Source of the DNA: Edaphochlamys debaryana
Lineage: Eukaryota; Chlorophyta; Chlorophyceae; Chlamydomonadales
DNA: 64,000 nt
Direction: 5' to 3'
NCBI GenBank assembly: GCA_016858145.1
Contig: JAEHOE010000045.1
Span: 558,001 to 622,000, forward strand
Under the pieces are notes generated by a model that did not search any database, was not told where the DNA came from, and saw only the letters and a list, made by a program, of their open reading frames with translations. Positions 45,735-56,951 of the stretch are shown here, one piece after another (within the stretch, counting starts at the first letter, position 1; every line of letters begins with the position of its first letter). The translations under genes and the position numbers were made by a program.

Positions 45735-45759
45735 GTGATGCCGCTTCTAGCGGCATCAC
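45735..45759. repeat. perfect 11-bp inverted repeat, 3-nt loop
   Basis: GTGATGCCGCT at 45735-45745 pairs with AGCGGCATCAC at 45749-45759 around a TCT loop. Nothing links it to a specific transcript. Confidence 0.85.
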
Positions 45760-46887
45760 CACTCGATCAATCACGGGGGACGCGGGGAAGTGGCAGTGCA
45801 CTCACGGCAGTGCACGGTCGGTAAGATGACGCAGCCATGTTGGCTGCGCGATTCAGCTGTCTGTTTAGAGCATATATGGCCGCAGTGCTTGTGCACGCTC
45901 GCAGCTGCTCGCAGCGGGTTTGGGCTGGGTACACCGATTACCCGCCGCCGACAATTCACTGGCCGCGAGTGGCCCTCGCGCCCTCGCGCTCGTGCAACGA
46001 TGTCCCCAAGCACATTTGTATTCCGTGAATACTTTGCGCGATGTGGGCTGCGTTCTCGGCAAAAAGCGTCGGGGCAGGCGTGAGGATGCTTCTCCGCCCG
46101 TGCGCCTTTCGCCCAGCCCGCGCGGCTACGGCCCTGAAACTCTGCAGAGAATCTGTAGCACGCGGTCTGGGGGCGTTTGGGGCCCGCCAGAGAAAGTATT
46201 ATTCGTTAGTGACGGTTGCATAGAGGCGAGGGTCCCCGCGCCTGCGCCTTTCAACCCTGCCGCGCGCGGCTATGGGCTCAACATGAGTGTCAGGTATCGA
46301 CGGCGCGTGGGTTGGGGGGCTCTCGGGGCCTGTAGGAATCTGGCCAGGCCGTTTTGCAAATGGGTCGGTGGGTCACCGACTTTGATATTCGACAGGCGGC
46401 ATGAACACCACCTCCCCGCCGTGCTCCCACATGGCCCTTCACGACCCTGGCCTTCCTGCCTTACCCCGGGGCCACATTCGGCAACGGTGCAAACAGCCAA
46501 ACTCATCCGCGGTGCGCAGTTGCTCATCACAACTCCACAAGGCGCTTCTCGACACGCCTCATACAGCGCCTGGCCTCTCGCTCATCACCACACGCTCAGC
46601 TGAAGTCGCTCAGGTCTCACCCACTCTCAATCACTTTCTCACTCACTCACTCATGGTGCATGGCTTTGTCCCACACTCCCCAGTGCCGCCATACCTGCGA
46701 TCTCTGTCAAGTAACACTCTCGTCCCGTCCGTCAATGCGCATAACGCCACCCGATAACCACTTGAGTCACCCATCTCCCCTCGCCCCCAGGTTAAGAGCG
46801 CTTCGTTCCGCCATTCCAGTCTCCCCCGGCTACCCCTGAACTACTCCTCGCCCATAACCTGCCGCCCGTCGCCCCAGCTGCCCCCAC

Positions 46888-48808
46888 TCAGTGCGCCTCC
46901 GCCAGGGACTTGAACAGGTCTCCGAACAGGCCCCCCAGCGGCCCGCCCGCTCCGCCCCTCCGCACGTTGAAGTAGAGCGTCTCCACCCGCTCCAGCATGG
47001 GCGCCAGGGAGCCGTCCCGCCGCAGCACTCCGTCGCCGTACTTCTCCCGCGCCAGCACCAGCATGTCGTGCGCGCGGGGGGACAGCGCCAGGTGCTCCAG
47101 GGCCTGCGGGGAAGGAGGCACGTGGGGGGTGGGGAAACAGTACCCGCGTGAAGCCTCCGCTAGGCGGCATGTCTAGCATGGCTTGTCTAGGAGCTCAGCC
47201 GTGGCAACACGAACCCATCCCTCTGGCGGTACTGTACGCACCAGCAGCGTGAGCTCCGTGAAGCGCGCCGTGGGGGTGTCAATGGGGCCGCTGCGGGCCA
47301 GGAAGGCGTCGTAGGTGGAGCGGGCGTGCGCCAGCTGCGCCATGCGGCTGTGGCTGGTGGCGGCGGAGAGCACCTGCAGCAGCGCCCGCAGCAGCCACAG
47401 GTCCACCTCGGCGCGGGGCCCGGCGGCGGCGCACGCGTGCAGCGCTGGGGCAAGACACGCATGGGAAGAGGGAGGGTTGGAAAGTCAGGCGCAGCTGCGT
47501 TGTTGAAGGGGGCCGGTGGGCCTCCTTGCGAGAGGGAGAGAGGATGCACGGATAGAGGAGGACAGGCTCCGGCGGCCCTGCGGCGCATAACAGTGCGAGC
47601 GATGGCAGGCTACAGAGGAGCGGTCCAACTGCAGCGTACCTTGCGCAAAGCCCTCCGCGTCGTCACCCCGCACAAAGTGTTGGAGCGCCCTGCCAAGGCT
47701 TTCCGGGCCGAACCTCTTCCACAGGTACGAAGCAAAGGCCGAGTGCAGCCGCCGTGAGGACACCACGGCACCCGCCCTGCAGGCCGACACGGAAAGATGT
47801 CAGCCAGTGCAAGTTGGGGTTTTGGGCCTATGGGTCCAACGCTCCAGGTGCCCCACACTCCCCGGTAGATCCCGTCGGGAGGAAGGAGTCCCTCAGTCAT
47901 GCACGGGCCGTCAGCCTGCCAGCCGCATCCCCAGCACTCACTTCTGCGCCCACTTGACGCACGCAGCCACGAAGCGCGCGCACTCGTCCACTACGGGCGA
48001 TGAGCTGCTGGCGGCGGCCGAGGCGGCGGCCGACCCCGCTGCCCCCGCCGCTTGCCCCGGCGGCGGGAAGGCATTGATGATGTCCAGCAGACGAGACACC
48101 GACGCCTCATCAGCGGGGGTCGAGGCTGTCGTGTAGGTCTGTGCAGCGTGTGCAGGGTGCGGCGGTCAAGCTGGAGTGAGCATGCTGCCGGCAAGCGCAA
48201 TGCCAGCGCATCGCAACCTTGCGGCCCTGCCAAAAGCCTAGCCACACAAGCGCCCCCTCGGCACAGCACGAGCCCTCCCCACATTCCCCAGTGGTCTGTG
48301 ACCTCACCTCCACCAGCAGCATGCCTAGCTCCACGCCGCACGTGATCTGGCCGTGCGCTAGCTGCGTGACTGCGCCCTCCTGTAGGGACAACAGGGAGGC
48401 GATGAGCCAACTACGCCATAAGCCTCCTCCCCGAGAACCCGGGAGGAGTCCCGCCGTAATGCTCAAAGAGGAAGCCCAGGAGACACCGAAATCTGGCCCG
48501 GCAGCACTGTCTGTCGGTAGGCCCAGGGGCCCCGAGCCGCGACGCAGGGGCCCACCCGGAGGATGAGGAGGGCGTCCTCCATGTTCTGCCGGGCCTTCGC
48601 ACGGTGGTATGCGGTCTTGTACATTTGCTGAGCCTCATAGTAGGCACCCTCCTGAACCGAGCCTTTGATCCGCGCAAGCGTCTGGAGGAGGGGCCAGCGG
48701 CAGGGGTACAAGGCGGGGTGGGGTCCATGTCCCGGCCGAGACCTAGTCTCCCCGCAGTCGAGTTTTGAGCTGATCACTCTGGATCCACACCTTGGCTGCT
48801 GTGGCCAT
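46888..48808 (-). CDS. GET4: GET4, Golgi-to-ER traffic protein 4 homolog
   Basis: Seven phase-consistent exons: 48791..48808, 48556..48681, 48308..48379, 47942..48138, 47640..47776, 47242..47444, 46888..47103; 322 residues, the usual length. The first exon is only 18 nt (MATAAK). The protein is all-helical. It has the diagnostic opening RIKGSVQEGAYYEAQQMYKT, then HGQITCGVELGMLLVE, a helix with FVAACVKWAQ, HSAFASYLWKRFGPESLGRA, HFVRGDDAEGF, a helical EVDLWLLRALLQVLSAA and a glycine-rich C-terminus GGPLGGLFGDLFKSL, which matches the GLLGNLLTSL-type tail of animal GET4. GET4 bridges GET5/SGT2 to the GET3 ATPase to hand tail-anchored proteins to the ER. It is head-to-head with the CCDC6-like gene. 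Confidence 0.9.
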
Positions 48809-49130
48809 CCTTACAGGGCCTGCTGAGCTGAGCGCTCGAGCCGGCGCGGATGTCAGGATGCACAGGCACTCGCGTTCGTGGGGGATAACTGTACAGTGGG
48901 GGACTTCGTGTACGTTTATAGTCGCGAGGGACAGCGGTGGAAATTGCCAGCGGGTGCGCACACCTGCGTGTTGGTGCGATCCCTTTGCCCCGCTCCATCC
49001 CCGCGCGAAGGGCCGATTCAGTCTCAAACCCTGTACCTAACAACACAGTAGTCGCATTCAAGCACGGACCTGGCACGAGCATGCTCTGAGGGCTAGGAAA
49101 CGCATAGCAACGCGCAACGCGCTCTCGGAA
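48809..49130. promoter_or_regulatory. putative bidirectional promoter, GET4 / CCDC6-like gene
   Basis: A 322-bp interval lies between divergent start codons at 48808 (minus) and 49131 (plus). No obvious TATA box. Confidence 0.5.
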
Positions 49131-52100
49131 ATGGCGGACTCGGAGCTCTCCAAAGATGAGCTCTTGGCCCGGCTGAAGAAGGCCCAGGACCAGGTTAGTG
49201 CCCAGCACAGCGGGGGTGCACCTGCGTGTCCTAGCCCCGTCATGCCGTCGTCGTTGCAGGCTCTCCACGAGAAGCGCCGGGCCGATGGGCTGGCCGAGGA
49301 GCTCCGTCAGGCTAAGGAGCACACGATCCACGTGTGAGAGCGGGGCGAGAGAGCTGAGGCAGGGCTGGGCGTCGAGCTTTGGCAGGGGCTTGGCACCGGG
49401 ACCCTCCCGCAAGCTCTGCCCTCCCGGGTGGCCTCCGGCATGCAGGCAAAAGGCAATCGAGCAGGAGGAGGAGTACATCACCAACAAGCTGATGAAGCGG
49501 TTGGACCAGCTGAAGAAGGAGAAGGCGGTGCTGGCCAGCGAGGTACGCGAGGATGCGCCTACGCGCAGTGCTCGGACGGGCACCCAGGCCACACCACCCT
49601 CACTGGGGGCGTTCGGGATAAGGGCTGCGGGCTTCGGGGCCTTCCGGCTCTGTGGAATGCAAATCGCGCTCCCTCAACCGCACCAGCCCAAACTGCGCCC
49701 TTGTACCTGTGCACTCTGACAGGTCGCGCAAGAGGAGGAGTTCCTGGCGAACACGCTACAGAAGCGGCTGGACAAGGTTGGTGTTGTGCTTCCCCGAGCT
49801 TCTATTTCCATTCGCCACCCTCAGGTCCCCGCGACCTGCGCTCCTCCTGACGCTGCCCCTGTCTTGGACCCGCAGCTTGCCAAGGAGAAGGTGGACCTTG
49901 AAAACCGTCTGGAGGCGGAGCAGGTGCGGTCCGGGACGGCTCTGACAGGCACGGTGCTCCCGCTCACTCTCAGGCCGGCGGGTCCCCTCGACCGTTCCTC
50001 GGCCTCCTGAGAATGATTCGCCTGGCCGACACTCGGTTTGCGTCAACCCACAGGAGTACGTGGTCAACAAGCTGAGGAAGGCCATTGAGCAGCTCAGCGT
50101 GGTGCGTGGAGTGCTCGGGGGAGGGTCGGGCGGCAGGGGTGGTTCGGCTCCGGAGTCCTACTTCATCAGCTGTCATGGCTCCAGTAGGCATTCACTGGCA
50201 TTCAATGAGGTTTCGGGTTTCGGGCGTGACGACGAGGGGTCAAACTATCGCCTGCACCCTGCGGTTCCACAGGAAAAGAACAAGTTGATGTGCGAGAAGG
50301 TGGAGCTGGAGAACCAGCTGGTGAGGTCCAGGGTTGCTTGGCAGAGGGTAGGGCTACGCAGGCATAGGAAGAGGTTGTGCTGGATGCTGGGCGCTGGACG
50401 CCTGGACAAGGAACTCTCTGCGGTACTATGGTGGCCTGATGTGTGTTGCTCCGTCCGAACAGGACTGGGGTTGCTACGTAAGCTCGTGGGGCCATAAAGA
50501 GGCCTGCCCTGTATTGCTTGCGGGGGCCTGTTGTCTCTGGCCATTGCCTTGGAATAGTCCACTTTCAGGAGCTAGGGGCTTGCTCCGCTGACCCTCGCTT
50601 GGCCTCTCCTCCCAGACGCCGACGCTTGCAACTCGTTTCCCCGCCTGTGCGCGCCTCCACCCGTGCTCTGTCTGCAGGAGTGCGAGCAGGAGTACATCCT
50701 CAACCGCCTCCAAAAGCAGGTCGACAAGCTGGCCTCGGACAAGGTGTCCCTCCAGAAGGTAGGCGTCAAGAGGCCCGAAAACAGCTATTGAGACCCAACG
50801 CTTGTGTGCAGATCCTGACAACCGGTTGCCCCCGTTTCCACAGGAGAAGGCGGAGCTCCAGCGGACGGTGAGGGTTGGCTCCAGCGCGGAAGCAGCTGTA
50901 GGCTAGCTAGGCCGTTTCAGTGGCGTGTCTGGCTGTGCGGCGGGCCGTGCTTGAGACGTGGAGCGGGAGCATTGCTAGCAGGGTACTTGAGCTGCTGCGC
51001 ACCCGCTCTTTTCGCACCTGGAGCGACCACGGGACGGAGGGCTCTGTCCAGTGCCAGTGCTGCGGGTCGGGCCGGACGGGGGTTGGGACCACACGCAGAT
51101 TGAGCAGCGTCCATCCTTACTGGGGCGCTGCTACTTGCCGCATGCAGGTGGCGGACCTGGGGGCCTCAGTGGATAAGCTCAACAAGGTACGTGTTGTGGC
51201 TGACTTGATGGGGCTCACTGAACACGGCCAAGTCCAAGCTTGAGGCGGCCTGGGCGGGGCGGGGCGGGGCGGGGGACGGTTGTCAAGGACTCCGTGGTGG
51301 GGCTGGGGTCGGTCTGGGCGTACTCCGCTGTTGAAAGGAGGGATACTGGACATCGGGCAGGGCATACCCGGGGCGGGGCCTCTCGGGCGCGCCTACTCTC
51401 CGACTAGCACGGGGAGACCCGCGGTTGGGGAAGGTGCCTTGTTGCGAGGCGGACTGACGCGGCTTGCCTGGGTCCCACAGGACAAGGTCAACCTGGAGAA
51501 CCAGATGGAGATGGAGGAGGAGAGGTGAGCCCTGGAGCGTGGCTAGGCGTGACAAAGTATCCGCGGTGTCGGCGTGGTTGAAGCGGGCTGTGGGCTACTG
51601 AGAGTCCAGGCATTGTCATCGTTTGCTCCGTGACACGTGCTGCCCATGTTCCTCCTGCCCTTCACAGCATCACCAACCGGCTGCAGCGGCGGCTGGAGGC
51701 GGCGGTGTCGAACCTCCGCCTGATCGAGTCCAAGCTGGAGGTGAAGGGCATCACGCTAAAGGACCTGGGCATCGCGTCCTCAGACCTGCAGCACACGGAG
51801 TAAGCGCCGGGTTCTCGGACCGTTGACGGGCTGCCGGCGTGTTATGCCCATGAGTTCTGGCCTTGGGCAGCACCCATCCTGAACCAATCTCCGTTGCACC
51901 TGTGGCTGTCCGTCCCTGCAGATGGCCGCGCATCTACTCGCGGAGCCCGTCGTCCACCAGCGGCCACATCGACCGCGTGCTGAGCGGGCTGGTCAGCGGG
52001 CCCCTGAGCGCGAGCGGCACCAGCGCGAGCGGCACGCTGCACAGCGCCGGCGTGGCCCTGCAGGCGCACGGCTCCGCCACGGCCGTGCCCATCCTCACGG

Positions 52101-52165
52101 GATCGCGTCGGGAGCGGCCTCTGTCCGCCCAGAGCAACACGCCGGAGGCGCTGCTCGCAAAATGA
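49131..52165 (+). CDS. CCDC6-like coiled-coil protein
   Basis: Thirteen exons close exactly (996 nt, 331 residues): 49131..49193, 49260..49333, 49446..49542, 49723..49776, 49876..49923, 50054..50101, 50273..50320, 50678..50758, 50844..50867, 51148..51186, 51481..51524, 51668..51799, 51922..52165. It is almost one continuous coiled coil built from recurring phrases: EQEEEYITNKLMKRLDQL, EEEFLANTLQKRLDK, EKVDLENRLEAEQEYVVNKL, EQEYILNRLQKQVDKL and DKVNLENQMEMEEESITNRL. The E-(E/Q)-E-(F/Y)-(L/I/V)-x-N-x-L...EKVxLEN pattern is that of the CCDC6 family. A short serine-rich tail with TSGHIDRVLSGLVSGPLSAS ends the protein. Human CCDC6 is a phosphorylated scaffold; the algal role is unknown. Many exons encode 16-residue, phase-0 blocks. 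Confidence 0.85.
50326..50547 (+). repeat. 222-bp duplicated block, copy 1 (in intron of CCDC6-like gene)
   Basis: This block begins GTCCAGGGTTGCTTGG right after the donor of exon 7 and recurs almost unchanged at 52418..52639, with about six differences. It encodes nothing obvious. Confidence 0.9.
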
Positions 52166-52760
52166 GGGGAACGGCGGGTGGGCAGCCTCCGTGGTGAACG
52201 CGGGTGGCTGCACTCTGTACGAGTGACGCTGGGGCCGGCTGATGCTGGGGCTGGCGTGCCGGCGAGACGAGGCCAGGGGCTACGCATGGGCGATGGGCCA
52301 GTGCATTACGGCTGCATGTCCGCTAGACCATCGGCCATGGGTCTAGCATCAGATACGGAAGGCAATGGACGAGGCGGGGAACACGGATACGGCGTTATAG
52401 CACGCGGCTTATCTGGGGTCCAGGGTTGCTTGGCAGAGGGTAGGGCTACGCAGGCATAGGAAGAGGTTGTGCTGGATGCTGGGCGCTGGACGCCTGGATA
52501 AGGAACTCTCTGCGGTACTATGGTCGCCTGATGTGTGTTGCTCCGTCTGGACAGGACTGGGGTTGCTACGTAAGCTCGTGGGGCCATCAAGAGGCCTGCC
52601 CTGAATTGCTTGCGGGGGCCTGTTGCCTCTGGCCATTGCTAAGTGGGGCATACTCAGCGACATTGGCGCGCCTGGGGCAGGTGCTGTTGCTTACAGTTGC
52701 ATATCGGGCATGAATTGTCCGTCACATTGTCGGAAGAAGGGGTGAGGGCATGATGTGTCG
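52166..52760. other. intergenic, contains duplicated block copy 2
   Basis: This is the convergent 3' flank of the CCDC6-like gene and the two-helix membrane gene. Apart from the 222-bp repeat, nothing was recognised. Confidence 0.5.
52418..52639 (+). repeat. 222-bp duplicated block, copy 2
   Basis: A direct copy of 50326..50547 with the same orientation and length, located just downstream of the CCDC6-like gene's stop codon. Confidence 0.9.
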
Positions 52761-55700
52761 CTACAGTGCTGGCGACGACCCCTCCACGAAGACGAGCTTG
52801 CCGTTGATCCACTCGAAGGAGCCGCCCTCCTGGCGCGGTGTCTGCTCAAAGCGCGGGGCTGCAAGGCTCGGCGCCATGTCCTGAGCAGTTTGTTCGGGGC
52901 TGGCATCGGCTTGACCTGTGGAAACACGTTGCGGAGGTGGATACTGGTCTGTAAGTCTCGTGCATGCAACGCTTCCATTACGCCTCAGGCTGACATCACG
53001 CAGTTGCTGTCCACAAGATCGGCTTGATGGCCCACTATGGATATCTGTCGCCCCAGAAGCCCTCGCCTATCGCCATGGAACCGCTTACCCATGCGCAGGG
53101 GCGTCTTAAGCCTGAGGATGCGGCTTGGCGGCGTCAGAGGGGTCCCGAACGCCGACATCTCTGGCCGCACAGCAGGGGCGGCGGACGTGCCAGCCGCGGG
53201 CGCGGCCCGCAGCGTGCTGAGCCTATCCAGGGTCACGGCCAGCCCGACGCCGACGATGCACGCACACACGCAACCCGAACACAGCTCCGTGACGGTCCAG
53301 CCGAAGAAGCGGCGGGCTGGGACAGCATCGCCGATGCTGAGCGCCATTGAGGGCGCCGCCTGGTTAGCCGACGGATCTGAGGACTGATCCGGTGCGGACC
53401 CATCGGCCACGCTGGCAGCGGTCTCGACAGCGGCCGGCTGCACCAGCTCGGACTGGATGAATGTGTCGCTGCCTTGTGCCGCCGGTGACGGGGCATCATC
53501 AAGAGCAGGGCTTGCGCCCTGAGCCTGCTGCTCAGCGGCTTTGGGCTCCGTCGTTGCAGGCTCGTTGCCCCCCTCGGAATCCTGCTCGTGAGCGTCTGGC
53601 AGCACCGCCTCGGGAGCGAAGGGAGCGGCCAACTCAGTTCGCTCACCATCAGCCGTCCGGGTGGCCTCCTCAGGCTCAGCTGCAATGGGGGCAGCCTCGT
53701 CGGCCACCTGCTCAACAGCTGCTGGCTCAACAGAGCCCTGCTCCTCCGCCGCAGACGGGTTCACCGCCAAGCCCTGCTGCTCGCTGCACGGTGCGTCCGT
53801 CACCGATTGGGTGATACCCTCAGCCGCTGGCTCGACGACCGGCTGCAGAGCAATCGGCCCAACGGCCGACTCCTCCTCCGAAGCATTTGACTTGGCATCC
53901 TCAGAGGCCTGCACCGACGCAGCAGGCTCCGGCAGGACCCGCTCAGCAGCGGCTGCATGGTGGGCCGTCAGCGCCTCGACGGCAGACCCCCCGGCCTCAA
54001 CCTCTGCGGAGGCCGGCAGCGAGCCGATGTCCGCCGCCTGGTCCTCGACTGCAATGTCCGCCGCCGCCGGCTCCTCGGCAATTGCTGTACCCTCCGCCAG
54101 CTCCACGTGTACATCAGCCTCGTCAATCTCCTGCGACGGCTGCGCAACCGCGCTGGTTGCCGACAGGTCTTGGGCTGAGGCCATGTCGGCAACGAAGGCC
54201 TCCTCCCGGGAGTGCTCAGGGGTGATGATGGCATCGGTCTGCATGCTTGGTGGCTGAGTGTCCTCTAGCTGATAAGGCTGAGGCTCGGCTGGGGCTGGCA
54301 CCGCCGTTGCGAGGGAGCCGAGGGCGGCCTCGTCAGGGACCTGGGAGACGGCCTCCCGCTCCACGACCGGGGCATCCGTGGCGAGCAGGGGCAGGCTGTC
54401 GTCGTGCTCCTTGCGAGCGTGCCTGCGTGAGCACAAGGGGATGCTCATATCAGTGCGGAGCAAAAGGACGTGCTTGTATGTTGCGCCCTTGGTTTACTGC
54501 AGGATGTGACCAATAAAGCACTCACGCGGAGGGGCTTCGTTCCAGGCTGGGTCGGACGACCGGTGTTGCAACCATGAACGCGGCCGTGTAGGGTAGGGTC
54601 TGCCGCTGTCCGGGGTACTGCTCCGCAAAGCATACAGGGCCCAGCTTGGACAGGATGAACGTCTCCCTGCATACATGCATGGCGGCATGAGTCATGGTGC
54701 AACGCCCTCAGAGCACCCCGCGACTGCATCTGCTGAAGACACAGACCTAGACGCAATTTCAACGGCGCGTCGGGGCTGACGGCTCCTCCGCATCCAGCGA
54801 AACCCGGCAGGCGCAAAGCCTATCCCTACCCTGTGCGTCCCCACCTGATCGTGCTGGGGTTGTCCACACCGGGCTGGCTGACCATGGCGCCGAACAGGAC
54901 AGCGGCCGCCAGCAGCAGCAGCGCCGCCCAGGACACGAGGGAGGAGGCCGTCCGGGGCGCCTGGCGGCCACTGGGCGAGCTGGGGACCGAACCCGGAGAG
55001 GCCGGGCTGGGCCCCTTCGGGCTGGCGGCCGCCGGCTTTGGCATGGGCTGGACGTCTTTGACGGTGCCCTTGGGGGCCTTGCGGGCGGAGCCGCTGTCCA
55101 GCTCGCCCCTGCCGGCCTTGCGCGGGGTCTGGTCCAGACCACGCTTCGGCCCGCTGGTATCGTCCGTGTCGACCCGGAGCGAGGCCCGGGCCTTGGCGGG
55201 AGGGCTGCGCTGCTCCGAGCGCGAGCTGTCCTGGGCGGCCGCCATCCTCCCGTCTACCTCCCTGCCACCGGCGCTGCAGGCAGCATCAGCGGCAGCCGCA
55301 GCTGTGACCGCCTCCATGTTGAGGCGGGGTACGAAGGACGCGGAGCAGGGCGTGGGAGCAGCGAGCGCCAGCGGCACCGACGCCGGGGCGCGCTGGCTGG
55401 CCTGCTTGCGGCTGGGCTGCGCTGAGTTAACCGGCGCTCCGGACTTCCGGCTGGCGAGGGAGACGGAGCTCACCTCAGCGCCAGACGCCACGTTGCTGAG
55501 CATGGCCGACAGACCCTTGATGCTGCGGCGCGGGGTCTCCAGGTCAAACGACATCATGACCGGGCTGGGCGGCGCACTGGCTGGGGCTACAGCAGCCAGG
55601 CCCGAGGCAGTCGGCGCGGATGAGGTGGGCGTCGTCGCCTCGTCACCACGGCGCACCGAGGTCGGGCCCTCCCCAAACGAGGGAGATCCCGGCGCCCCTG

Positions 55701-56951
55701 AGCCGCTCGAGCTGCTCCAGCCCGCCTCTCCGGCATGGGGCGTGTTGGCAGGGGGCTGCTTGGAATCGGCAACGGGTGACAGCACCAGCGTCTTGACGAC
55801 ATCATTGCCCGCCGAGGGCGTCGGCCTGCAGCAACACGCACCACCCGTCTTGGATAGGCGCACTGAGCATTAGCCGCTACTGCACCCTTCAAGGCCATGG
55901 CCCATGACGCCCACTGCTCGGAGGTATTGCCCCTTAAGTCACGCAACCCACCTGTCCACGAAGAGCGGGTTGTGCACGCTCGAGCGCAGCATGGAGCCCG
56001 GCTGCAGGTTGAAGTTCACCGCGTGCAGTGGGCTGTTGTAGCCGTCAGACCCGGGCGTGGACAGTTCGTCATCGGAGCGTCCCTGGTTGGCTGGCCTGCA
56101 CGGGGAAGCCAGCTCCAGGCCACCGCCCTCCACTTGCTCGGGCCCGGGCGACTCCCACCCGAAGGAGGCCTCGCCCATGCTTAAGGACGCGTCAGAGCAA
56201 GTCCTTGCTCCGGGGGAGACCGGAGCCTCTGCGAGAGCAGTGGGGGCATGGTTGAAGTGTGCCTCTGCTTTGTGGCTACCCTATGTCTGATGGACAGGAC
56301 GCGGAGTCCTACCTTTGGCAGCCGTGTTGACGGAGCCTGGGGCCAGCGCGCGGGGCCTCAGGGGAGACAGAGACCGCGGCGTTGCTTTCGCGTAGTGCAT
56401 GGCGGGGGAGCCGATGGACGCCGGAGACTGAATGCAGCTGTGCACGTCGTCGATGTTAGGCGTTGCGTCGAACGAGAAGCCAAAGCTTGCCGGTGAGGCT
56501 GTCTCGGCCGCCGCGGCGGCAAGCCGCCAGTCCCCCGGGCGGAGTGTCCTAGAACCAGTGCTGACCCCCTGGCTCTTCGCGGCAGAAGGTGCCGCAGACG
56601 TAACGCGCTGCGCAGAAGGCGATTGGCTGGTCAGTGACAGGGCGACGCTGCCATGCCCCTTCCGCCCATTCTAGCGGCAACCCCCCCGGCCGACAAGAAC
56701 AGCCCACCGTCTATCGCGCCGAATCCCGTCAACCAAAGCGACCTTACCTCGCCCAGCAGGGGTGCCACAGCGTGCGCTTGACCGCCAGGGAGCCAAACCG
56801 AAATGCTCGACAACTCCCCCTCAACCTGCGCACCGCCGCCAGAGTCCGCGCTCTATGTCAGCAAAACCGCACCAGTTCTCAACCCTGGGCAACGCAGCAG
56901 CACCTGACGGTGTTTTCCTGTGCGCATGCTTGCCTTGGTTGCCTCGGCCAT
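52761..56951 (-). CDS. 1092-residue protein with two membrane helices and an acidic Glu/Ala-rich loop
   Basis: Eight exons close exactly (3279 nt): 56904..56951, 56748..56852, 56313..56607, 55952..56228, 54845..55825, 54526..54666, 53089..54422, 52761..52858. It starts MAEATKASMRT and is Ser/Pro/Ala-rich and probably disordered to about residue 535. Helix 1 (SLVSWAALLLLAAAVLFGAM, about 537-557) follows a basic, proline-rich stretch. Next come a short cysteine-containing segment (FILSKLGPVCFAEQYPGQRQ) and a roughly 370-residue Glu/Ala/Pro region of strong negative charge. Helix 2 is about 990-1017 (WTVTELCSGCVCACIVGVGL). The C-terminus ends SFEWINGKLVFVEGSSPAL. The last exon was found through a GTAAGC donor at 53088 and fits in phase. 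The first intron would be only 51 nt and is less certain. The family is not recognised. Confidence 0.7.

Larger units (their letters stand above)
45117..46887. other. 1.8-kb spacer with two hairpins
   Basis: Upstream of the coiled-coil gene and downstream of GET4. It holds two perfect inverted repeats (45305-45337 and 45735-45759). A loosely duplicated block also occurs near 46098-46140 and 46238-46282 (GCGCCTTTC...CGCGCGGCTA(C/T)GG). No coding gene was recognised; the longest frames lack motifs. Confidence 0.5.
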
